Shown one piece after another: positions 33,650 through 44,526 of a stretch of DNA of 64,000 nucleotides. Each line of letters opens with the position of its first letter. Positions within the stretch are counted from its first letter, which is position 1. The stretch is from Marsupella aquatica (Eukaryota > Marchantiophyta), in NCBI GenBank assembly GCA_973895155.1, contig OZ316894.1:20584001-20648000 (forward strand), read 5' to 3'. The translations under genes were made by a program, and so were the position numbers. The notes beneath the pieces are model-generated. The model saw nothing but the letters and a program-made list of their open reading frames with translations. It was not told where the DNA came from and ran no database searches.

Positions 33650-34885
33650 CACCAAGTTTGATAATGTGTTCAACAAAAGAAGGTTTTTTGTTTTTCCAAG
33701 CAACAGTGGTACGTGCTTAAGTTTGGGTCTTGTTGTTTTTGGTCTGCAACACCGTTTGGCTGCACTTGTTGGTCTGAAAGTTTTGCCTCCAACATGCGAA
33801 AGGGGTAGATAAGCAGGTTAAGCCCACACCCAATGGTGCCTTGCCACATGGCCATGAGAAGCCCTACATCAATGAAAACAAACTAAGATTGAGTTAAATC
33901 TACTGACGTATATAATGCTAACTCGATCATACACAAAATGGGGGTCAGATTGTTTACAAATATATTAGTTTGGGGACACATCAGTAAATCCTAATAGTTT
34001 TGGGAATAGGTTAGTAAAAACCTGTTTCATCCAAGGCCTCCTAATTTGAGAAAATAAACTTGTGAAAGTTCATCCATTTTAATCCATGATCCATAATTCA
34101 TCACTGCTTTTTCTCAAAGTTCAACTGTCTTCTCCAATGTGCTCTGAAATTGCCTAAGTCGATACACTCAGCTTTGAACTTGCCAAAATCCATATCTCAA
34201 AAAGACCCGTGAAAGTTTTAGCTTGGTCCATCTGTCAAGGCTGTTTTCCCATGTTGTCACGGCCTATCTTCTACACTGACAAAAACCCTTGAATCTTTCA
34301 TTCAGATAGTCCATCTATCAATGCAGCTCCTCGAAGTTTTCACGGTGTTCTACAGTCAGCTCGAATTTCCCAACGTCGTCGTCCAGAAACCTGTACAGTA
34401 TTCCGGCGACGAAAGGCATCATGCTCGATGCAACGAGACTGCATGGCTCTCCTACGACTGCATGGAAACATGGGTCTTCCGAGATATTAAGTTATCTCCA
34501 TCTAACAGTACTGTAGTCCGTTTACTAGCTTGGTCTCTCAGAAGATAAATCAGGAACTTGCGCTAGTTGTGCAACACCGTGTTTTTATTATTGAGACCGC
34601 ATCGAGGGGAGCAAACACTGAAGCACGACACCGAAAATGTAGTGTAACAGACAACTGTCGAGCAGGTCTATTCCGTCTCCAAAATCCAACCCACCACAAG
34701 ACCACCAACCGTCGTCTTCTTCTGTCCTACCCACCCGAACAGCGCTCCACATACTCATGTTGGCTCTGCATGCGTGTATCTCAGTTCCACCCACTCTTCC
34801 TCCTCCTAATCCTCCAGTACAGTAATTTCTCTCTGACTTTTGATTGAAACCCAATCCAGAATTGTTTTGGGCGGCTGGTCGAAGG
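33650..34885. repeat. Direct duplication block, right copy
   Basis: Partner of 26,900-28,110. Its right part encodes, on the minus strand, the last roughly 95 residues of the ORF at 34,588-36,558; the corresponding frame in the left copy shares QKSER.YCTGGLGGGRVGG but then diverges. Confidence 0.7.
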
Positions 34886-36558
34886 AAAACTCCTTGCTGG
34901 CCAGTGGAAAAAGGGATGGACGGGTCAATATCCATGTTCTCCTGATGGGCACTTGGGTCATGAGAATAGGTGTAAGAATGGGAGTGGAAGTGTGTACTGG
35001 GAGTGGGGAAACCAGGAGGGTTGAGGGGTGATGAGGGGCCAGTGGAATAGACTCCTTCATGAGGACTAGGAGAGAAAGATCTGGTAGTAAAGGGAGGAAT
35101 CTCAGTATCAGCTAATAGCTCCTCTGTAGTCAAGTCACTCATCTCCCTTAAGGCTTCACAGGTCTTTGAGAGGCCTGTAAGTGCATCATCCACCTTGGTA
35201 CTCACATCTACCACTAAATGGTTAATCTTGGAGAAAAGGATGGGTGTGGTGTTCTTGGCCAAATACTCATCATAAATTTGGGCCTTAAGAAGATCCAGAG
35301 AAGCTATCTTAGTCAAAGGCTCAATCAGATCCAAAGATTGAGTGATACTGAGTTGGAGAGTATGCTCAAGCTCATTCTTCTTCTTACTCCTTTCCAACTG
35401 CTGTTTGAGTTCAGATACCTTCTTCTTGAGGAACTCATTCTCCTTCTCCAACTTCTTCTTATCTGTGGCATCACTCATGGTGGAGATCTTCTCAAGAATC
35501 TGCCCTGGTTTCACTCCTAGCTTCTGCGAAATGTCGGTGATGACCTTCTCCATCACAGTGGTCTTCCTCTTCACCTTCTGGAACGTGTCTGAGATGATCT
35601 GGAAATCAGCTAGGGTGTCTTGGGAGGCATGGCCGGGTGCATCCAGACATTCAGCCGGGTCGACGAAGGCCGGGTCGGAAAAGTCCGGGTCGAGGTTCCG
35701 GGCAGCAGACCGGGTCTTTCGAGGATTTGTCTCTGCTGGTTCCTCATCCTCACTGTCATCAGAGGTAGCCTGGGTGATATCTGGATCTGTCTCTCCATAC
35801 TTGATGAAGTTGTACTTGGCCAATAGTAATTTCTTCTCCTCTCTGAACAAAACTCCTTCAAAGCTATATAGATGTACCAGGTAGCAGGAGAGGGGAGTAG
35901 GACTCTTGTTGGATAGGTTCTGTACCAACTTCCTTATCAAATCAAAGATAAGCTTAGCCCAGTTGACTTTTCTTTCTCCCTTGTAAGCAGCAACAATGGT
36001 AGAGCCAACTCCAACAGTAACTCTTCTTGGCTTCTCAGGGTACAACAGGGGTAGCAGAAAGCTGAAGACTCGTCTCAGATCAGGATCCAAACACTTAGAA
36101 ACATTGAACCCGTCCTTACTGTTGATGGCTCCTTTGAAGTAAGGAAGGATTAGGTTGACAGCTCTCCCCACTGGACCTTCTCCTTCATCTTCCAATACAA
36201 AAGCTCCTGCAATCATCATCTGAGTCCATCGCTCAGGTCGGCCTCTGGAGGTATCCTTAAACTCAGCCGGATACTCCTTAGATCGGATCTCTCTGATCAT
36301 ATCTTCGCTCTGATAACTCCAAGGTAGCTCCATCAGAGACTCACAGCCCATCCTGAGCAAAGACTCCCTCAGTTTGACCTTCTCAGCTTCACTGTCCGGA
36401 ATAGCTGGCCTCAGAATTTTCATGGCAATAGGGACCTCCTTTCTCTTCGATCGTCTCACAGGGGCTTTAACCGGAGTAGGTGCAGGTGATGTTGAGGTTG
36501 AATGCCCCTTAGAGACGCGAGAAATGGACATTCCGGCTGGATCCGTCCCTTGCTCCAT
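34588..36558 (-). CDS. Transposon-type coiled-coil protein (putative)
   Basis: The first ATG in the frame is at 36,558 (about 656 codons); the frame is open further upstream, to a TAG about 140 bp away, so an upstream exon is possible. The basic, Pro/Ser-rich start is followed by a globular region (about residues 50-250, with KVNWAKLIFDLIRKL) that reminds me of plant transposon-associated proteins of the Transposase_32 / gag-like kind; not certain. An acidic segment and DP repeats (DPDFSDPAFVDPAE) follow, then a coiled coil (KKKLEKENEFLKKKVSELKQ) and a Pro/Ser-rich tail. The last part lies in duplicated DNA and looks like read-through into unrelated sequence. Confidence 0.55.
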   Translation of the reverse strand: MEQGTDPAGMSISRVSKGHSTSTSPAPTPVKAPVRRSKRKEVPIAMKILRPAIPDSEAEKVKLRESLLRMGCESLMELPWSYQSEDMIREIRSKEYPAEFKDTSRGRPERWTQMMIAGAFVLEDEGEGPVGRAVNLILPYFKGAINSKDGFNVSKCLDPDLRRVFSFLLPLLYPEKPRRVTVGVGSTIVAAYKGERKVNWAKLIFDLIRKLVQNLSNKSPTPLSCYLVHLYSFEGVLFREEKKLLLAKYNFIKYGETDPDITQATSDDSEDEEPAETNPRKTRSAARNLDPDFSDPAFVDPAECLDAPGHASQDTLADFQIISDTFQKVKRKTTVMEKVITDISQKLGVKPGQILEKISTMSDATDKKKLEKENEFLKKKVSELKQQLERSKKKNELEHTLQLSITQSLDLIEPLTKIASLDLLKAQIYDEYLAKNTTPILFSKINHLVVDVSTKVDDALTGLSKTCEALREMSDLTTEELLADTEIPPFTTRSFSPSPHEGVYSTGPSSPLNPPGFPTPSTHFHSHSYTYSHDPSAHQENMDIDPSIPFSTGQQGVFLRPAAQNNSGLGFNQKSERNYCTGGLGGGRVGGTEIHACRANMSMWSAVRVGRTEEDDGWWSCGGLDFGDGIDLLDSCLLHYIFGVVLQCLLPSMRSQ

Positions 36559-36669
36559 AGGACTTATCGAAGCAGAAAATGGATTCCCAATAAATGGCCT
36601 GCCTCCTCGTCGGCGAGCTCTACAATGCTGCGACTTCAAAATGGTCAATCGCTTCGGTGTCGACCAATG

Positions 36670-37300
36670 GTAGAAATGTCCGGGTCGACCTGGCTACGGC
36701 GTTTCTGATCAATTGACAAGCGCTTCTGGAAACGTTGATCAAGATCCCGTCAATCAAAATTCAGGTGCATCGAACGTGGGGCAAAGATAGACTCAAACGG
36801 GCCTGCAATGTGGATGTCCGGATCGACCTGGCCCTCTTTCTCATCACTGATGTATGCACGATCAGAATCTCAAACTTCCTGCCTTCACTCCCAACGGCGG
36901 AGTAGGCATTCCCCTCACAACGAATCAGTCAGTACCCTCATATCCAGGCTCTCATCAAGAAATTCAAGATTGGTCCTATAATCCGGACCCAAGATCCTCT
37001 ACCAAAAGGGTAGAGCCTCCTCACTCTACTGCTTTAACAGCCTAATGCGCTCGGGAACTCAAAACCTACTAAGTTTGGCTTTGAGAGGTGTGAGAGGCCG
37101 GATCGACTCTCCTTCCTTATATCCGGATTCTGTTGTGGTCGTGCCTGTGTTTGACTTATGGTTTTAAAAACTTTGGCAATGGACAGTTGTTGTTGAGTAG
37201 AGTCTCGGTATAAGCTTTATATCTCATTCCAGGTTTATAACAAAAAGTTCCGGGTCGATCCTCCTTCTCTAATATCAATCCGGGTTGACCTCAGATGGGC
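36670..37300. repeat. Recurring short motif TCCGG(A/G)TCGACC
   Basis: Copies at 36,678-36,695, 36,815-36,832, near 37,098, 37,248 and 37,279, and in frame inside the neighbouring ORF at about 35,640-35,700. Otherwise this stretch has no gene. Confidence 0.55.
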
Positions 37301-37422
37301 TTGAAACTCTCATAACACTTCAGAGTAGTCTTCAGGTCCCTCTTTAGCCTCATTTGAGATCTTAAACTTAAAAATTCAAAAATTTATGGCTAGTTAACCC
37401 TTCCTTCATAAACATCCTTATC

Positions 37423-40400
37423 TCACAACAATTCTTGCCTCCCCTTTAGCATGGCCGGTGGATTCACTACCTCTAAAACTCCTGCATCAAGAGCCCATGA
37501 GCTCACCATCTCAACCTTTTCAACTGTGCCAAACCTCTGGTGCCCAACAAATATTTTTTTCCCTGGTTTGCATTTGGCATTCTTATTTGCAATCCAATCT
37601 GTTATTGTTGATTCCACCTCAGTGCGGTTCTTGACATCCATCAGAAGGATGCAAACATTGACTTGAGCAAGGTACGTTAATCGTCCCCATGTGGATGACA
37701 TTTTAACCTCCAAGTTTTGGATATTGTTCTGCCCACAGTACGTCCAGCCAAACAAGACCTCGATCACCAGAAGAAGCATAAGCAAATGAAAAATGTCTAA
37801 GGATGCAATGTGGATCCATAAGCATAGATTGAATGGGTTGAGGACTGTCGATCACACCAACCTCAGTCTCGTTCATAATATCAACCATCGATCTGGTTTG
37901 CCTGTTTCTCTTATGTGAATCAATATCAAAGGCCTGCAGACATTATAAACCAAAATCAATTCAAAAATATATAGGACGTAAAACCTTACAGTATATATAT
38001 GTTACGGTAGCACAGAATATATGTCATACCTCCGTATCATATGCCGAGGGCGGTAAAGCTTTGGGACGTGTAATGTTGCTGTCACTGTTCATATTCTACA
38101 GAAAATAAGAAGAGATGCCTTGAGAATTAATTCAAAACACAAAGTAGGACCTACTTAGGTTCACAGGCGACGTACTCGAGCATGAAATCATTGAAATCAA
38201 CATTAATATAACTATTCACAGTTGAGGTTACCTGCAGAGAAGGAAAGTGAAGGCCTTCGGGGCACTACAATATATACAAATGTATTAGAGTGCGTGATAA
38301 GCTTACCTCTTTTTTGGATGGTGGTGTAGGTGGAAGAGGTCTGGTCCGCTTGCTCTTATTAAGAGTGTCATTGTTGAACGTCTACAAAAATAGGTCATAC
38401 ACCCATATACTCATGTTGGCACAGGCCAGCTGCCGGTCACTAGCATGAATTGAACTCATTACAACTAGTACAAAAGCTAGAATGGAAAACCTTATCTGTG
38501 CGTACCAAACAGACATAATATAGACAAGTTAAAGGATTGCACTCTGGTAGACCTGTGATGCACCAACCTTCTGAGCCACTGAAGGCGATGATGATTTTCT
38601 TTCACAAGTGTTAGTGATATCCAAAAATGTCCTCCCTTTGACATGGTCATCTCGTTGTGCACTACCCATATTTTGTGGAATAGGCAGATTAGTTGTCGTG
38701 GCACTCTCCATGTTGGGCATTGGACTCATCATTAAGTCCTCAAATGATTGCTCGTCATCGACTGGAGCTTGTGAGTCAAAATCCACAACAAACAATGTTG
38801 CCCTTGACAGTTTGTTCTTATTCCCTCCTGCTTTGCATTGAGAGGCTACTAACGTATTTGGCGTCTGCCGCTCACAATCTTTCCTTGGACTCCATTCAGT
38901 TTTTACAGCTCTATGCGACACACTTGGAAAGATTAATCTATATACATATTCACTTTTTCAGGAACCATACATATTGACTATAGTTGCACATGTATATATA
39001 CAATCCACTATAGCAGATCGGATTTTGACGTCTTCAAAGAAAACAAAACCTTAAAGGAGAAAAATTGACGTCTATACCAGCGTCTGGGGAGAACTATGAC
39101 ACGGAGTCGACATATCCGCTGGTGATGATTGATGTGAATTGTCTCTAGATGTTTTTTCCTTTGGCACACTGTTTGCAGGAACATTGTCAGAAGCGCTATG
39201 GTCTGAATGGGGCGTCCCATTTGAGCCAAGACTGGACCTGCGTTGGCTGTCCATGCACAAGTCTGCATGTGGATCAGATTTCTCTTTCTCATTGTCATCT
39301 TCCCCTACTATAACTGTGTCGCCTGAAAATTGTCTAGCAGTTTGCGTCTGTTCTCCCATCTCTGATATAATCAGCTGCGGGGATTCCATCCCTTTAGCCG
39401 GTGGAGATGGCCTCAACGAAGTGTACACCATTGCTATTTCAATTGAGGCGCCCTGCATTGGGCAAAGTCAAAGGGGTTAATCACTAGATCAAGCTACCTA
39501 GCTAGTCAATGATCAGTTAAATTTGTAGACGTTTTGCGTGACAAATAAGATACTTATAATGTACACATACCGTTTGAAGCGTGGATAAACGGGTATCAAA
39601 GAATTTGCTGTGTTGTCCGCATGGAATGTAGAAGCCACCAAACTTATCACAGAAAAACAGATCTGGCTCCAAGTATGTAATCTGGATTTTGTAGAGGTTG
39701 AATGGGTTCCTTTTGGCAACTTCCAAAAGCTTTCCCCTGCCAAATATCCGAGCATCATCTCTTCTGCATTTTCCGCCCTTCTGCCTTCGGCTAATTGCCG
39801 TGGTTGTTGCTTGGTCAGGGACAGCATACAAAATCATCTCAATTTCTGGTCTTTCATTCAAGCCTAGAAGCTCCAAATCATCTTTTGATTGAATGTCAAT
39901 GGGTACGTGAACACCCATCGACGGCTCCTCAGATTTGGTCTTTGGGCACTCGATACGTCCGTCTGCGTGCGCCATATCATAACAGGTGCACAAACGTAAG
40001 TACAAATGCATGCAGAAAAATCATTAAAGGAAATTTCAAGAAAGCCAACAAAGACAAGTTTGCATGGCTCACCCAATTTTGCTATCTTCTTTTTTTCCGC
40101 CTTGATGTACTCGTGTTTCCGATTCAGGATTGCATCAAAAATGTCTTCCAACTTCCAACGCATTTGACTCATAGTGTCAGCCTCGTCATCAACAAACACA
40201 AGAGGTCGAAGTTCTCCCATACACGTCTCGCATACTCGTAGCATTCGTTGCCAACATCGATGTTCTGCTTGAAATCGGTTTCCATAAAGCGTTTGTTAGT
40301 GTTGGCTGAAAACCACAATCGAACACTCCGCATGTTTTCATTGTGTGCCAAGCAAGCATGGGGCCACTGGCTTAGTACCTTACGTCCACTCTTCTTTTGC

Positions 40401-40852
40401 TTGAAGATTTCATCGTAAGTTGGGAATCTGTTCGGCTGCTTCTGGATCGTGGACATAGATCCAAATTCCATAGACGTCTGCAATGACGATTTCTTGGACA
40501 TTCCAAACTCTTGGACATTGGCACTCTGCATTGTATTTGATTGAGAATGCAACGGTGCCATTGGCAATCCCACTGGTGTAGGCAATGGTGGTTCGGAGGT
40601 GAAGTCAAATGCTTCGATCACTGAACCCTTGCGTTTGCATTCCAAGACCCATTTTTGAATCCTCATTTGATGGCCAGGGATTCTGATTCCAGACTCCTTC
40701 AGGAGATCATCAATCTCTTCCTCGGTGCATTGGAAGATTGAACCATTGATACAGTTATCCACTATTGCGTTTGTGTATGAATCCAGTTTCAGAAACTTGG
40801 CCAAAGCTGTGGCAACTTCCTCTTCCTTCATGGCAAACATGGAGTGCTTCAT
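37423..40852 (-). CDS. Multi-exon gene with N-terminal SAM-like domain (putative, one frameshift)
   Basis: Start ATG 40,852. Residues about 8-75 fit a SAM domain (FLKLDSYTNAIVDNCINGSI ... GIRIPGHQMRIQKWV), a protein- or RNA-binding helical bundle. Exon 1 reaches donor GTGAGC at 40,072. Near 40,195 the frame shifts by one base between ...VWENFDLL and FVDDEADTMSQM. Clean joins: 40,073 to 39,962 (phase 1) and 39,571 to 39,452 (phase 0). Exon 3 ends at 39,078. Smaller exons are likely at about 38,921-38,540, 38,385-38,310, 38,096-38,035 and 37,933-37,423, the last with a further frame change near 37,785. The middle has FGRGKLLEVAKRNPFNLYKI and CGQHSKFFDTR; the rest is Ser/Pro-rich. No family beyond SAM recognised. 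It may be TE-derived or a decaying host gene. Confidence 0.5.
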
Positions 40853-41119
40853 TGTAACAAAGGAGACGGTACATACTTGCAAGAAGACGTTTATGAATCG
40901 GTGAAGGAAAGATGATAAGTGCTTGTGTGCTTGCAAATGTGTGTGACAAAATGAAGTCGATTATAGAACTAAGATCCATTCTTGCTCCAAGGTTAGAGGA
41001 ATCCCAAAGCGGGGAAATGCCTAGTTTGAAAGGCTGTTCAAATTGCGCGCGTTGAACCGAAGCGGCAACACACGTCGACAAAACCAGATAGACATTATTC
41101 AAATACTCAAAATATCGTC

Positions 41120-41198
41120 CATGGCTGCCAAACGTGGTTGACCCGACGTCTGGAAAGCATCATATAAGTCCAGACGTCTTCATTGTTTGGCGGCCATG
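41120..41198. repeat. Imperfect inverted repeat, arms about 30-35 bp
   Basis: The left arm 41,120-41,154 (CATGGCTGCCAAAC...GACGTCTGGA) pairs with the right arm 41,169-41,198 (TCCAGACGTC...GTTTGGCGGCCATG). It lies 270 bp upstream of the SAM-domain gene. The right arm belongs to a 40-bp sequence repeated at 51,283-51,322. Confidence 0.7.
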
Positions 41199-41207
41199 AC
41201 AGGCCTA
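41168..41207 (+). repeat. 40-bp repeat shared with 51,283-51,322
   Basis: Runs from GTCCAGACGTC to ACAGGCCTA with a single mismatch between the two sites, same orientation. Around both sites are further shared words (CCTGCCTGCTCC, CGATGTTGACGG) in a different order. Confidence 0.75.
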
Positions 41208-41365
41208 GTCTCTTGTCAAGCCAAAAAATTTATTGATGACGTTTTGTCCCCCCCTGCCTGCTCCGTCTAGCCAGCCGATGTTGACGGGTGAAAGATCCAC
41301 ATGCTAACACGCGACGTCCATCCATGGTAATGCTGTGCTTTTGTTTTATTTGCCACTCAGGGTCA

Positions 41366-41460
41366 GGACCTGCAAGGGCCGGAACGTTTCCGGCCTTTGC
41401 CCTTGGGTCCCCATAAGACCTGCCGTGAGGCCTGCCTACAAAGGGGCTTACGGCATGGCA
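41366..41460. repeat. Two adjacent hairpins
   Basis: GCAAGGGCCGGAA (41,372-41,384) pairs with TTCCGGCC-TTTGC (41,388-41,400), extended outward by GGACC/GGGTCC. The next stretch has TGCCGT...ACGGCA ends (about 41,422-41,457). Unusually GC-rich for this region. Confidence 0.6.
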
Positions 41461-42059
41461 GAATCATGAATTAAGAGAATGACAAGTCTCAGTTTAAGGG
41501 TCGCATTCAGTAGGGCAGACTACATGCGAGTTGGCTCTAATTATTACTACAGGTTAATTAGGGGGCTTTTGCTTGGGGACATCGCGCAACAACACACATG
41601 ACCACTATTTTGAGTGACATTGTATACAGGGAGTGAGGAGCACTTTACAAGACATCGGGGGCACTCGGGAGTTTTTTTCACCAAAGCAACTGTTTTTTTG
41701 TGTATTTTTATGTCAATGTCTCTTAACAAGGTGTATTCCTTGTTGGCTGAACTAAGTTCAGCTTTGCGGTGGGGGCCCAAAATGAGCTTAAACTTTTTTT
41801 CTGCGCATACAATTCTCCGCATACTATTGTCCAAAATACAATGTACCCTCTCCAACACCCTTCAGTTTTTGTTTTGTATAGAAGTATACATCATGAATGC
41901 CCCTCTTAGTGTATACTATCATCAATGGCACCAATGGTACTATATATTATCATCAATGCTCCTTCATATTTTATTCTCTCCAATTTTTAATGTGTCTGTT
42001 TTTTCTTTTTTCTTCTTTCTTTTTTAATTTCTTTTTCCTTTAAATTAAATGGGTAACCT

Positions 42060-42198
42060 GGGACACACTTTCCAAGGGGCTGAATAAGAGGGGCGACTCT
42101 TTTTTTAAGGGACCTTTTTGTGTGGGAGCATTCCATTCTTTTTTATTTCTTTTCTTTGGGTGAATGGGGTCACAAGGAAGAGGGCCGACTCTTTTGAA
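42060..42198. repeat. Degenerate AGGGG/GAATAA repeat DNA left of Copia copy 2
   Basis: Words such as AAGGGGCTGAATAAGAGGGG recur on the right side of the element (48,693-49,150) as GGGGCTAATAAGAGGGGAGGAAT, so copy 2 inserted into a simple-repeat tract. Confidence 0.55.
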
Positions 42199-42619
42199 TG
42201 TTGAGCATAGACGACGATCGCAACGGCAAGCCCATGAACCATCCAACGCACAATAGTCGACACAAGAGATACGTGGTTCACCTCCTTGAGGCTACGTCCA
42301 CGGGAACACACAAGAGAGCTTTACTGAACTCTAAGCCCGTCGGCTATACCGAGTCTCCACAGTGTAAGCTCTCCCTATCTCTCAAGTGGCTCCATAACAA
42401 TGAGCCTTGGTTCTACCTCTCCAAGCACACATGCCTCTTATGATACAGTGTGCAACTTAGTTGTACCTAACCACATAGTTGTACCTAATCACGTAGTTGT
42501 ACCTAACCACATAGTTGTACCTAATCACGTAGTTGTACCTAACCACGTAGTTGTACCAACCCACGTTGTTATACCAACCATGTCATACCTAACCTAGACG
42601 TAAGAGTAAATACCCAACA
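42199..42619 (-). repeat. 3' LTR of Copia copy 2
   Basis: 421 bp with seven 18-bp units; the polypurine tract (TCTTCCCCTT on the plus strand) adjoins it at 42,621-42,630. Confidence 0.95.
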
Positions 42620-42810
42620 ATCTTCCCCTTGACTCTGGTCTAGGGGAGAGTAATACTGCCAATGTATATGATCCCTCAACGGGAAGTTCTGGACAGAAAC
42701 CAAACCGGTTTCCCTCTCTAACTAGAGCAAACCAGAACTAAGCCGTAGCCTAATACATAGGAATGAGGAAGAGCATATATCAGTAATTACAATGAATGTT
42801 TAAGAAAACT

Positions 42811-44526
42811 CTACTTGTGATGCAATTGCAAAACCTGCAATACGTCACGGTGTCTAGAGAAACTCTCCAAAGGAATCACTTTGGTAAATGCGTCAACCGG
42901 GTTGAGTTTACCATCAATCTTGACTAGCTCAAACAAATTATCAGACACAGCCTGCCTGATAAAATGGTACCTGACGTCAATGTGCTTCACTCTGCTGTCC
43001 ATCACCTGGTTCACAACAAGGTGGAGCGCACTTTGACTATCACAATGGAGCTTCACATTCCCCTGTGGCAATCCCATTTCAGTGATAAGTCTATCCAACC
43101 AAATCGCTTCCTTTGCTGCTTCCGCAGCTGCAACATACTCCGCTTCTGTAGTAGACTGAGCAATACACTTCTGCAAAGTAGACCTCCAACTTATGCATCC
43201 ACCGCCAAGTGTGAACACGTATCCTGTTGTTGATCTCCTTCGGTCCAAATCTTGTCTATAGTCAGAATCTACATAGCTAATCAATGATCTAGCATTCTTT
43301 GCATTCGCATCAAATAAAAGACCATGATCCACGGTACCCTTCAAGTACCTGATAATCCACTTCACTGCTTCCCAGTGTACCTTCCCTGGATTCGACATGT
43401 ACCTGCTCACCTTGCCCATAGCCATGGCAAGATCAGGTCTAGTGCAAGTCATCAAATACATGAGACTCCCCACTGCCTTGTCATATGGAACCTTTGACAT
43501 CAACCCCTTCTCTGTGTCATCCGTAGGACAGAACGCTGATGATAACTTGAAGTGTGGAGCCAACGGGGTACTTACTGGCTTGCTATTCTCCATGTTGAAC
43601 CTTGCAATTACCTTCCTCGCATAACTGCTCTGCGTCAACCATAGCTTGCCAGCCTCCAAGTCCCTAGTGATCTCCATACCCAAAATCCTCTTAGCTGGCC
43701 CTAAGTCCTTCATCTTAAACTCTGCACTAAGCAGTGCCTTGAGCTTAACAATCTCAGACCTATCCTTGGCTGCAATTAGCATGTCATCCACATAAAGTAC
43801 TAAAACAATGAACCCAAAGACAATATTCTTCACCAGTTTCAAATACACACAAGGGTCAAATACACTTCTGTGAAAACCTTGTGACCGAATCCAATCGTCA
43901 AACCGCTTGTTCCACTGTCTTGGTGACTGCTTCAACCCATACAAGGATTTCAGCAATCTGCAAACCAATTCCTCCTGTCCTCTCTTCACAAAACCTAGCG
44001 GTTGTCTCATGAAGATCACCTCTTCCAATGTGCCATAGAGGAAAGTTGTGACAACATCCATCTGATCTAGGAGCAGACCAAACATTACAACAAGTACACA
44101 CAATAGTCGTATTGTAGAGTACTTAGCAACTGGTGAGAAGACCTCATTGTAATCCACACCTTTCTCTTGTGTGAATCCCTTTGCTACCAATCTAGCCTTG
44201 TAGACCTTCGATCCACCTCCTATGGAATTATCCTTCAGCTTGTAAATCCACTTGCTGTCCACCACTTGCTGACCCTTAAGCAGCTTAACAAGCTCCCAAG
44301 TTTTGTTGTCCTTTAGTGACTGCATCTCCGTTTGCATTGCTGCAGTCCACTTCTGCTTCTCCTTTGAAGCACTTGCCTCATAAAATGAAGAAGGTTCTCC
44401 TTCTTCCAAAATTAACGCATCACCCTCATCATCAGCTATAAAATCATCCTCTTGCAGTTGAGATGAATCAACCCACTGTCCATACCTTGGTGGAGCGCGT
44501 ACAGTACGACCAGATATTCTTCTAGC
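42811..44526 (-). CDS. pol: Copia pol, RT and RNase H part, copy 2
   Basis: Open from the frameshift near 44,526 to TAG at 42,811. It has RT with an intact YVDDM (about 43,782-43,796), then RNase H with an acidic YVDSDY start, TTEAEYVAAAEA and HCDSQSALHL. All RT landmarks seen in copy 1 are present and none is interrupted. This part has no start codon of its own: it should be made as the C-terminal end of a Gag-Pol chain, but here it is one base out of frame with integrase. Confidence 0.9.
   Translation of the reverse strand, partial: ARRISGRTVRAPPRYGQWVDSSQLQEDDFIADDEGDALILEEGEPSSFYEASASKEKQKWTAAMQTEMQSLKDNKTWELVKLLKGQQVVDSKWIYKLKDNSIGGGSKVYKARLVAKGFTQEKGVDYNEVFSPVAKYSTIRLLCVLVVMFGLLLDQMDVVTTFLYGTLEEVIFMRQPLGFVKRGQEELVCRLLKSLYGLKQSPRQWNKRFDDWIRSQGFHRSVFDPCVYLKLVKNIVFGFIVLVLYVDDMLIAAKDRSEIVKLKALLSAEFKMKDLGPAKRILGMEITRDLEAGKLWLTQSSYARKVIARFNMENSKPVSTPLAPHFKLSSAFCPTDDTEKGLMSKVPYDKAVGSLMYLMTCTRPDLAMAMGKVSRYMSNPGKVHWEAVKWIIRYLKGTVDHGLLFDANAKNARSLISYVDSDYRQDLDRRRSTTGYVFTLGGGCISWRSTLQKCIAQSTTEAEYVAAAEAAKEAIWLDRLITEMGLPQGNVKLHCDSQSALHLVVNQVMDSRVKHIDVRYHFIRQAVSDNLFELVKIDGKLNPVDAFTKVIPLESFSRHRDVLQVLQLHHK

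Noticed and set aside
34840-36708. Plus-strand ORFs opposite the coiled-coil gene (for example 35,342-35,884)
   Set aside because: Antisense shadows of the minus-strand ORF.
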